A stretch of DNA of 64,000 nt from Hormiphora californensis (lineage: Eukaryota > Ctenophora > Tentaculata > Cydippida > Pleurobrachiidae): the NCBI GenBank assembly GCA_020137815.1, contig CM035356.1:1-64000 (forward strand). The letters are read 5' to 3'. The notes beneath the pieces are model-generated. The model saw only the letters and a program-made list of their open reading frames with translations. It did no database searches and was not told the DNA's origin. Within the stretch, counting starts at the first letter, position 1; every line of letters begins with the position of its first letter. Of this stretch, positions 34,201 to 46,500 are shown one piece after another. Both the position numbers and the translations under genes were made by a program.

Positions 34201-37200
34201 CTATCTTCTTCTCTTCAAGTTTTCGCTTTTTCTTTTGGCGCTTCTCTAGTTGTTTCTTCATCAGCTCATTCTGCTGTTTCATGTACGCTTCATGTTTCCT
34301 CTTAGCTTCCTCGGCCAATCTCTCTCTCTCCGCTTTCCTGAATGAGCAATGAAGGTGTCCCATATATTTTTCTGAGTCGATTGGCGAGCTGTCACGCAAA
34401 AACAGTGATAGTTGTGTTGTGAAAACAAACTACGGGAGTTTGCGTAGATTAATTCCTTCCTAACTGTTCACTTTGTTTTAAAATTAAATTTCAAAAGTTT
34501 TTTAATTAATTAACATTTTTTAGGGGGGGGGGTGGTCCAGCCCTAAAATTTTAAAAAGATTGAACGAAAGGTAGCCGTGATACAGCTGATTGAAAGTCGC
34601 AAGAAGAGCCAAAATCATGCATGTCTATTTTCTCAGCTGTCATGCGACCTGGTGCTTCAATTTGATTTTTCCACGCCTGGGTGAATTGCAAAAAGGCATA
34701 GGGGTTTAGAATTCGACTATTTTACATACTAGTGAGGTGTCACAATTTCCTTGTCCTGTAACGTAACCCACTTAGTTGCGAGGGACAACGGTGTTGCTCC
34801 TTCATCAAATACTTCATTGACACGTTTTCAGGAAATGCAATGTGAACCACGCATTGTGCAGTGGGAGCTGCGCAATGTAGTGCCTTTATACTAAATTACA
34901 AGGATTTGTTCTATATGGTTTGAGTGATACATATATGATCGAAAATGTCTGTACCGCCTTTACACTAGAATTATATTTTTATGAAAATAGAGGTTGGCGG
35001 GGAACATAGCATTATGAAACATATTGCACTTATAATTCTTGTTATGGTGCTCATTGGAAAGATAATTTCGAGCCAAAGTAAAGAAAAGTTTTTTAGTCAA
35101 GATAAACAATATTACAGGATCCATGAATGAATCACAGGAATCTTCACTGATGAAAATTGAACTTTTGAAATTTTAATTTAAAACAAAGCAATCAGTTAGG
35201 AAGGACAATCCCGTAGTTTGTTTTCACACAACTATCACCGTTTTTGCGTGACAGTTCGCCAACCGACCCATCTAGAATATATGAGACACCCTGTACGTGG
35301 CGACTAATCGGTATGATAGAAGTGGAGAATCACATATCATACGTCGTAAGAGCCCATAGTAACGATACATGACCTTCTCCAACTATTCAAGTGAATCATC
35401 GAGTATATCTTAAGCGATCGGGGTTACCGATATACCGGGCACCCCGATTTACCGGACAAAAATAAATCGGGTTCCGACTGTATCACTGCGCTGGCAAGCG
35501 CAGAGGTGGCCCCATCCCCTCCCCCCTAAAACTTTTCCCGAAAAGTGGGCCGGCTTGCCAACAGCGTAGATATAACAATTTTGAAGTTTTAGCCCAATTT
35601 GGCACTTTTCGACCCCTCCTAACTCCGGAAACAGATGAGCTAGGAGGCTGAAATTTGGTACTAAGAAGCTTCACATAGACCTCTACTGACAGTAAAAATT
35701 TCAAGTAGCTAGCTCATTCCGGTCGCAAGTTATGACACCACCCCCAAAACAGAAAATTCAGTGTGGCGATAGGTGGATATAGGTATTATACCAAAACTAA
35801 TTGAAATTAGTAGGCTGGAAAGGTTGCCCTATGATTTGAGCTACCTTTGCCACCGTAACATTCACGGGGTACAGACAGGGTATAGCCGATGCTTTTTCTA
35901 GCTTCAAAAGGGAATGTACTGGTGCCAAAGGTAGCTCAAATCATAGGGCAACCTTTCCAGCCTACTAATTTCAATTAGTTTTGGTATAATTTGCATCATT
36001 TTTGGGATTTTTTTTATCCATTTAGATGTAGTAGAACATTTTTGACGTCATTTTGACGTCATAAAATGACGTCACGTCGTTATGACGTCATAATGATGAC
36101 GTCATATCATCGGGATTACCTAGATGAAGATACTGACCAAGTTTGAGACCAATTGGATGAGATTTGAGTCCGCTATGGCGAAAAAACCCATATCGTCATA
36201 TCTATTTTTAAACAGTCATAACACTTTAGACGCGTTTTAAGACCCTTATACGTCTAGTTTTGAAAATTCGCGATATTGTTTCTGAAAGTTCAGACAATTC
36301 TCTTTTCATGATATAGTCTTCGATTTTCGATTAGAATCCGTCTTCAGGGTGTAAATTGAGCTCAAAGAATTTTGGTCAGAGTCTGACTTTAAGACGTTCT
36401 GTAGGACGTTCCTGTGGATGATGGAAAACCTCACCCTGCTAATAACACAATAATTGAGTAGATCTACAAGCTAGTGAAAACGAGAAGTCTCTATCTCTTT
36501 CCGTTCGTTCAGAACCGTGTTCAAAAAAAGCGTCTCTCCTACGCGTGCGCGTCCGTTACACTGAATCTATAGCAAATGGGACCAGTCTGTAACTTCGGAC
36601 CCAGATGAGATAGAGACTTCAAATTTTTAACATGAGTCAAAGACCCCAAGCCGGGTATTCATTCCAAATTTCAAGTCAAACCGATGAAAGAGAGCCACGC
36701 TATAGCCTTTTGAAATCCGGCTTTTTCAGCCAAACACCCATAAAACGTATAACTGCGTTTCTGGCAGCGCTTTTGGGGGGGGGGAATGGCAACCTTTGCG
36801 CTTGCCAGCGCAGTGATCACTGTGCTGGCAAGCGCAAAGGTGACCATTCCCTCCCCCAGCCACGCGTGCCAGAGTGCAGTAATAACTTTTTTTCATTTTT
36901 TAGCCAAAAATGGCATTTTGCGACGCCCATAGGGAGGCCCCCACTGCACCGATCGGTCTGAAATTTGGTATACGGTGTCACATAGTCTAGATCTACTGTA
37001 GTTTAAAAGGGCAAGTCTCTATCTCTTTTAGTTTTAGAGATATGGTATCGTGAAAAAAGCAATAGATGTCCCGGGTCTATGTATCTATGTATGTATGGAT
37101 AGACGCTATTTTACCAAATTTATAATCGTTTTTGAGAGAAAACGACATAAGATAGACACTTCTCGTTTGTTGCATTCGAAAGATGATCGTTCAAATTGTG

Positions 37201-37835
37201 TCAACGAATAGTTTTCATGTTCTAGGTCCAACCAAAACATCTTAAAAAAATGTCATAAAGTTAAGACATTTTCAAAATCAACCAAATTTCTTTGAGCTCA
37301 ATTTACACCCTGAAGACGGCTTCTAATTGAAAAACGGAGACCACACAAAGATAATCGTCTATACTTTCAGAAACTATATCGCGAATTTGTGAAACTCTAT
37401 TTCTAAGGGTCTCAAATCGCGTCTGAAGTGTTAAGACTGTATGAAAATAGATATGACGATAATGCGTTTTTCGCCATAGCGACCTCAAATCTTGTCCAAT
37501 CGATCTCAAACTTGATCAGCATTTTCATCTAGATGAGCCTGATAATAATACATCCCTATCTTGACGTTATAACGTCGTGACGTCACGCTATGACGTCATA
37601 ATGACATCAAAATTGAAATGTTCGTATTTTAGCGATTCCTGACGGTCTTTACAAGTTCTGCTACGTCCAGACATGTCTGACACTGTATTTCACATCAGAA
37701 AATACCAAAAATATACCCCAATTATGCCAAAAACTAACAGAAATTAGTTGGCTGGAAAGGTGACCATTTTGTTGTCAAACTGACACCTTTGCCCGGCCCG
37801 GGTTACGGATACCATCGATGGGGTTAATCAGGGGG

Positions 37836-37888
<53 letters not shown>

Positions 37889-39350
37889 TAGAAATCGGAG
37901 AGGGAAAGATAATGATGAAACCCGGATAGGGCAAAGGTGTCAGTTTAACAACAAAATGGTCACCTTTCCAGCCAACTAATTTCTGTTAGTTTTTGGCATA
38001 ATAAACGATTATTAAATCTTGTATTACTTTGTAATCAGCTCCAGAATCTTGATCCTGTCGAGCGCTTTACCAGAAATCCCTTTAAAAGCAAAGATATATT
38101 CAAGTTTACAATTTAAACAAGTTAGTTCAATTGTAATAGCTCCTCACAACCGTGAGTAGAGCACTGTTCTAGACAAGGACCGTCAATCACTGCGCTGGCA
38201 AGCGCAAAGGTGACCCCCTCCATCCCCCGAAAAAAATTTCCCCAAAAACGGCCCGCTTGCTCACAGCGTATATATAACGTTAGTTATGTCATACTTTTAG
38301 CCCATTTTGGCACTTTTTCACATGCCATTATAACTCCCGAACCGGAAGAGCTAGGAAGCTGAAATTTTGTACTTAGAAGCTTCTTGTAGACCTCTATCGA
38401 TGGTAAAAATTCCAAGTGGCTAGCTCTTTTTGTTCAAAAGTTATAACACCACCCCCAAAACAGAAAATTCAGTGTGGGGATAACTAGGTTGATACATGGA
38501 TAGAAGCTTTATTACCTTCCGTTTTGTCCCAGTTTGAGACGAACCAGACATCGTACGACCTTAAACCAAGCGGCATTCGAAAGACAATTGTCTCGTGCAT
38601 GTACCCATCTGGGTGGTGACTCTCCATCTTACCTGTAACGCACACAATGACGTCACGAGTGCGCAATGACGTCATGAGTGACGTGTTCCGATTTCTGATT
38701 TGACGAAAAATCGTTACCGGCAAATCGTCTGAACTTTCAGATACTATATTATTCAAGAAAACACGGTGACTTTTGGGGCTGTGGCATTGCCACCACAGTT
38801 GAATTTAATTCGAATGGCTCATAATTTCCCCAATACAATAAGCATCCTCAATAAATAGTTTTACGTTGTAGTTGATGAAAGTTTGAAACTAGCGGATTGT
38901 CGTAGCTTATCATTTTGAGCCCTTAAATGGCGCCGGAAGTCAAAAATTTGACGAAAAATTCAGCAAATTGAACGTTTTTCGAGCAAAAACTCCCTTTCCT
39001 GACCACTGTGGTCAATGAAACTTTACAAGCTCCTTTGGGGTATTGATTCAAAATATATCGTGATGCAATTACGTCGTTACGACGTCACTAATTACGTCAA
39101 ATGACGTCATTATGACGTCTAAAATACGATTTTCACAGAAATTCGTCTCGTTTCTCATATAGCGCATCATTTCGACAATATTACATCATGAGATAATGTC
39201 ATGATTAGAAACCAAAAAGGGGCCTAAATTAAGCCAAAAACTAATTGAAATTAGTTGGCGGGAAAGGTGACCCACTTACACCTTTGCCTGCTGCCGGGAT
39301 AAGGGATATAATAGGTGAATATAATGGAATAAGACAGTGAAAGAGAGTGT

Positions 39351-39393
<43 letters not shown>

Positions 39394-39418
39394 AGAGAGC
39401 GAGAGAATGAGAGAGAGT

Positions 39419-39452
<34 letters not shown>

Positions 39453-41974
39453 GAGAGAGAGGGGGGGGGGGACAGGGACAGGGAGAGAGGGATAGAACGA
39501 ACTGGAATAAGTTACCCTCGAAAAATAAGAGTTTGAGATACCGAGGGATAGAATGAGAGTTCGTGGTGATACCCGGCAGTAGAAAAAAGGTGTAAGTGGA
39601 TTACCTTTCCCGCCAACTAATTTCAATTAGTTTTTGGCTTAATACTCTATTCAAGTTTATAGTTTTCGGTATAACATGATACTGATTAACTAACCTGATT
39701 TTGTGGGTACGATCTGCCATGAATCCAGCCCTGTCATAGTCCACAACAAATGGAGAAAAGGTAGGTTTTTGTCCAGGAAAAAGTCGCATCAACTGCTTTC
39801 CTTTGAGACCCCCCATAGCCGCTTTGAAGCTCGCATAATTCTGGTACTAAATGGAAAAAAGTGTCTTATTTTGTGCAAAAAACCATCCAAAAATCGAAAT
39901 TCTTTTGTACAAAGGTTAATAAAAACTAAGAAGCAGTTTGTTTGTTTGTTTGTTACTTAACCATGCATGGGGTACGCTCAGCAAACCTCCATACCAACCC
40001 GGGTATGTAGTTACTATGGCACTGAGTCCCTTTTCTCTCCCTTAGGAGAGAAAGCGACTCATGGTTTGGGCTTCTAGAACGTTTGAGAGGGTATTGGTCG
40101 GGTAGGTAACGTTGTGCCTTTGAGAGAATCTTGGTCTATAAAGTAGGTAACGTTTTGCCTTAGAGAGGGTCTTGGTCGGGTACACAATAGATGGACAGAC
40201 AATACGGACAGATGCATTTTGCTTTGCTTTATAACTGATAAGATAAACGAAAACGATCAAACACAAAAAAAGGGGTTGGGCAGATTGTAGCACTATTAGA
40301 ATGTAAATTGTTCTAAAAGACAATTTGGGTGAGACAAGATACGAACATTTGTGAGAACCGTAACCTCGTTCTGAGGAGACTTCGTGAAACTTGTTAGCTA
40401 TCCCACCCACTGCGTTCATGACCAATGGAGAGAATGTCCCTCCTTCGACATTCACCCAGGGAAAAAATAATACAGTCGGACCCCGATTTAGTGGCACCCT
40501 GATTTAAGGGCAGGATAATCTTCCCCCGATATAGGAAATTAACAGTATTTTTGACCCCGATTTAGTGGACACCCCGATTTAGTGGACAAAACCCTTTCCC
40601 CCGAGGATGTCACTATTTATCGGGGTCCGACTGTATATACATACATTCTGAATTAATACCTCAACCAAAAGATAGTTTTTACGTAATCCGACCCGAAACC
40701 GGCCTAAATTTGGTCACCCGCTACTCTCAGAACCTAAAATAAATGTTAAAATATGCTTTACCTGAATGTAGGCGTTAAATGTAACAGGAATCCCAAACTG
40801 ATTTCCTAAAGATGTCACATCGTCACTAACTTCTCCATCTTCAACACAATCTTCGTAGTCCACCTGAATACAAATTTCGTTGTAATGTTCTTGTAAACGT
40901 ATCACTGCGCTGGCAAGCGCAAAGGTGACCCCATCCATCCCCCGAGAAAACTTTCCCCCAAAAACGGCCCGCTTGCTCACAGCGTATATATAGTTATTTC
41001 ATACTTTTAGCCCATTTTGGCACTTTTTGACATGCCATAACTCCCGAACCGGAAGAGCTAGGAAGCTGAAATTTTGTACTTAGAAGCTTCTTGTAGACCT
41101 CTATCGATGGTAAAAATTTCAAGTGGCTAGCTCATTTTGTTCAAAAGTTATAACACCACCCCCAAAACAGAAAATTCAGTGTGGGGATAACTAGGTTGAT
41201 ACATAGATAGATAGATGTATAGACGCTTTGTTACCTTCCGTTTGGTCCCAGTTTGAGACGAACCAGACATCGTACGAGCTTAAACCAAGCGGCATTCGAC
41301 AGACAATTGTCTCGTGCATGTACCCATCTGGGTGGCGACTCTCCATCTTACCTATGACGCGCGCAATGATGTCACGAGTGACGTCATTGCGCGAGACCGA
41401 CTAACTTTTTTCAAACGCCTCTAGCACCCTGAAGACGTGTTCCGATTTCTGATTTGACGAAAAATCGTTACCGGCAAATCGTCTGAACTTTCAGATACTT
41501 AGTGGCGAATTTTCGTAGCTTATCATTTTGAACCCTTAAATCGCGTCGGAAGTCAAAAATTGGACGAAAAATTCAGCAAATTGAACGTTTTTCGAGCAAA
41601 AACTCCCTTTCCTGACCACTGTGGTCAATGAAACTTTACAAGCTCCTTTGGGGTATTGATTCAAAATATATCGTGATGCAAATACGTCGTTACGACGTCA
41701 CTAATTACGTCAAATGACGTCATTATGACGTCTAAAATACGATTTTCACAGAAATTCGTCTCGTTTCTCATATATAGCGCATCATTTCGACAATATTACA
41801 TCATGAAATAATGTCATGCTGCGATTAGAAACCAAAAAGGGACCTAAATTAAGCCAAAAACTAATTGAAATTAGTTGGCGGGAAAGGTGACCCACTTACA
41901 CCTTTGCCTGCTGCCGGGATCAGGGATATAAGAGGTGAATATAATGGAATAAGACAGTGAAAGAGAGAGTGATA

Positions 41975-42042
<68 letters not shown>

Positions 42043-43439
42043 GAGAGAGAGCGAGAGAGAGAGAGAGACAGGGACAGGGAGACAGGGAGACAGGGAGGAC
42101 AGAGAGGGATAGAACGAACAGGAATAAGTTACTCTCGAAAAATAAGAGATTGAGATACCGAGGGATAGAATGAGAGTTCGTGGTGATACCCGGCAGAAGC
42201 AAAAGGTGTAAGTGGGTCACCTTTCCCGCCAACTAATTTCAATTAGTTTTTGGCTTAATAGTAGAATATACCAAAACTAATTGAAATTAGTGGGCTGGGA
42301 AGGTTGCCCTACTATTTGAGCTACCTTTCCCACCTTAAAATTCACAGGATACTGGGTACAGAAGCTTCGTCCATCTTCACAGGGGAATGCACCGATGCCA
42401 AAGGTAGCTCAAATAGTCACTGCGCTGGCAAGCGCAAAGGTGACCACCACCTCCCCCCAGCCGCGCGTGCCAGAAAGCAGTAATAAGTTTTTTCAGTTTT
42501 TAGCCAAAAATGGCATTTTGCGACGCCCATAGCGAGGCCCCCACTGCACAAATCGGTCTGAAATTTGGTATACAGTGTCACGTAGACTAGATCTACTGGA
42601 GTTTAAAAGGGCAAGTCTCTATCTCTTTTAGTTTTAGAGTTATGACATGGTGAAAAAAGCAATAAATGTCCGTGTCTATTATATATATATGTACACATCC
42701 ATAGATATATAGACGCTTTTTTACACAATTTGCAGACAATTTTCTGGAAAAACTACATAAGATAGACACTTCTCGTTTGTTGCATTCGAAAGATAATCGT
42801 TTGAATTGTGTTATTGGAGGGTTTTCATGTTCTATGTCTTACCAGAACGTCCTTAAAAACTGTCATAAAGTTAAGATATTTTTCAAATCGACCAAATTTC
42901 TTGGATCTCAATTTACACCCTGAAGACGGCTTCTGATTGAAAAATGGAGACCACACTTATGAAAGATAATCGTCTAAACTTTCAGAAACTTTATCGCGAA
43001 TTTGTGAAACTCTATTTCCAAGGGTCTTAAATCGCGTCACAAGTTTTAAGACTGTATGAAAATAGATATGACGATAGGGCGTTTTTCGCCATAGCGACCT
43101 CAAATCTTGTCCAATCGATCTCAAACTTGGTCAGCATCTTTATCTAGATGAGCCTGATAATAATTTTTCACTAGCAAGACGTTATAACGTCGTGACGTCA
43201 CACTATGACGTCAAAATGACGTCAAAATTTAAATTTTCATATTTTAGCTATTTCTGACGGTCTTTACAAGTTCTGCTACGTCCAGACATGTCTTACATCG
43301 TATTTCACATCAGAAAATACCAAAAATAGACCTAAATTATGCCAAAAACTAACAGAGATTAGTTGGCTGGAAAGGTGACCACTTTTATTGTCAAACTTAC
43401 ACCTTTGCCCGGCCCGGGTTACGGAAATAGAGGGAAAGG

Positions 43440-43517
<78 letters not shown>

Positions 43518-46500
43518 AATCAAAGTGAGAGGGAAATATAATGATGAAAAAACCCGGAGAGGGCAAAGGTGTAAGTTTGACAATAAAAGTGGTCACCTTT
43601 CCAGCCAACTAATCTCTGTTAGTTTTTGGCATAATAGGGCAACCTTTCCGGCCCACTAATTTTATTTAGTTTTGGTATAATATGCATCATTTTTGGGATT
43701 TTTATCCATGTAGATGTAGCAAAACAGGTACAGAGAGGAAATAATCGTGAAATTGCGAAATTTTCATTTTTGACGTCATAACGCGACGTTATAACGTCAT
43801 CACAATGACGTAATATTATTGGGATTACCTAGATAAAGATACTGACCAAGTTTAAGATTGATTAGATCAGATTTGAGTCCGCTATAGCGAAAAACCCCAT
43901 ATTGTCATATCTAATTTTAAGCATCTAGTGGGAGACACTAGCGTGGTAAAATATCAATGAATGAGATCTGTTCAGGATTAAATAGGGAGGAAAATTAGAA
44001 AAATATCTGGCGAGGGCCGGGCTCGAACCGACAACCTCTGGGTTTCGCGTCCATTGCTCTACCTATTGAGTTAACCCATAAAACGTATAACTGCGTTTCT
44101 GGCAGCGCTTTTGGGGGGGGGGGGGGGAGGGGAATGGCAACTTTTGCGCTTGCCAGCGCAGTGATTGATTACTCAGACACAGATTCAAACAGCTCAAGAA
44201 TGTCTTACCTTTCTAATTTGACCAAAGAGGGCTAATGCATCCTTAAGAAATCTTTCGCACGGCTTGGGGTTGTTAGAATCTAATGAAAACCATTTTGTGG
44301 GCAGGTTTTTGATGATAACGGTGTCTGATCTCTCTCCGGGGGAGCATTCTTGCCACTGTTTTTTACCTAGTGGGGAGTATTCTTGCCACAAATATTTACC
44401 TAGTGGGAGGGGGAGCATTCTTGCCACGGTTTATGGTTAAGGTCAGAGGGGGGGGGTCCGAGGGTCAAAAAGTATACTTTTCTGAGGTTTACATATGTGA
44501 TGTAACTCGGAAGTAGGGAAGTTGGGTTGGTAACTGCACCCCAAGTGTATCAGAACCCTCTGTTTTTTGAGGTTAATTTTTACTCTTGTTTGATTGTTAA
44601 CCTCAATAATGCAGGTTATTAGAGCCGAACGTTTTTAACAGTAACAACGGCTGATTCAAGTGATTCAAGCCGAAAGCTTCAGTTCTTAATTAAATATTAG
44701 TACTGCAAAATCGTTGTTTCTCTTTAAAAAGGATTCATATGTTGAACACATCAATTTTCGCCCATTTGAGACATTTTACCCAATAACTCGGCCATTTCTC
44801 AACCACTTTCAAAATTCCGGGATCTTTAGAAAGAGGAGATCGAGCTCTTTCTAAAAATCTATAAAATTTCAATATTTTTCATGAACTAAATTTGCACGTC
44901 ACGTCCCTACCATCGCCGGTTGAACCCCTTTTAGCCCATCTGGGCTGTTGTTAAACTGCACGTGCAAATGTTGCGTCATCACTATCACCAACCATTAACC
45001 TTTTAATACTAGAAATCCTCTTTGTCTCTCCCCCTCTCACTCTTCGTCTCTCCATGTCGGGGTAAAGAATACGGAGGTTGGTAGTGGTAGAGCGCTGGTG
45101 ATAAAGATCAAGAGAAATCCCGCTGAATAACATGTAGATCAGGTGATAAAGATCCGTAGAATTGTAGCTGTGTACGAGGTACGTAGGTACATTTATGTAA
45201 GCTTATAAGCTTTGCAATCATGGCGGTCCCAGCAGTAGATCCCAAAACACCACAGGAACCGGGGGGGGGGGGGGGCTCAACACCTAACTGTACAGAACTG
45301 TATGACACTTATGTCTCTTAGTGGGGGGGTACCCTTTTAGATGATCTACAGTAAAAAATTAGCAAATTTGCATCAATTTTAACATCGTATCAGCCAAAAA
45401 CTATGACTACCCATTATAACTAAAATGCGGCAGTAAACCTTATCTTATAAAACAAATCTGATTCGCTTCTTTCTAGGCGTTTTTAAAATCGTCTTAAATT
45501 TAAGTTTGTATTTGTATAGTACTCCAGGGAAATTGTATTGCCTTGTCGAGTTCTCCTGAGGACCCAGTCTAGGGTGTGCTAAGTGAAAATTTTGTCGACT
45601 TGGCCAATAGTTTAAGGGTAGATATGAAACTATGGACAATTGTCTACTACATCCTGAAATCGGAATTGGGGTAGTGTATGTCAATTACGTGGGCCAGGCG
45701 ATTAAAAAAGTTTACTTTTTTACCGAAAAAAGGAAAATATTTGTGTTTTACACCAGTGTTTGGCATGTTCTCCCGGTGTCCCAGGAGTTTATTTTGGCCG
45801 GGAATGGCCGTTTTCATGTGGCCGATTTGGCCGATTTTTTCGTTTTTGATTTTTGACCAATTAGGTTCAATTATGGCCAATTAGGGTACTTTCTTGACCC
45901 CTGAGCACTTTAATAAGTAGCTCACGTGATTCAGCGTGCAAAAATAGGTGGGTTTAGTGCCTAAGCTTGATTTTTTGATGAAATTTCAATTTTCGGTCTT
46001 TTTGACCGAAATATTCCTGTTATTCCCCCCCTATTCCCCCTTTTTACAGGTAGATTTTGGCCGAAAAGCCGAAATATTCCTCCTCTGAGAGGAAGACTGA
46101 AAAAAGTGGGAAACAATTTGATAATAAACTTAAAATGACATAAACCGACATATTTCGATACGCTGAATCACGTGAGCTACTTATCAAAGTGCTCAGAGGT
46201 CAAGAAAGTGCCCTAATTGGCCATAATTGAACATAATTGGTCAAAAATTGAAATTTCATGAAAAATATCAAACAATCAAAGCTTGACCACAAACCCCACT
46301 AATTTTGGTACGCTGAATCACGTGAGCTACTTTTTAAAATCCTCTTATGCCAATTAAGGGTGCTAATTGGCATAATAGGATGTTAATTGGTGATTCTGAA
46401 GGATGTATTATGGCTATGCCATTACCCACTATCCCCACTAATTTTGGTACGCTGAATCACGTGAGCTACTTTTTCAAGTCCTCAGATGTGAAAAAAGGGC

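Larger units (their letters stand above)
42267..44164 (-). mobile_element. Hairpin-ended element E5 (A subtype), interrupted by E6 and a SINE
   Basis: Minus strand: 5' TCACTGCGCTGGCAAGCGCA at 44164, G/C run, then the A-subtype body with a SINE in place of about 545 bp of E1-like sequence. The subterminal hairpin is split: distal arm 42267-42416, proximal arm 43635-43680, with E6 in between. Confidence 0.85.

Noticed and set aside
44009-44077. Functional tRNA gene
   Set aside because: A and B boxes are present, but the anticodon stem is mismatched and position 33 is not T; a SINE head fits better.
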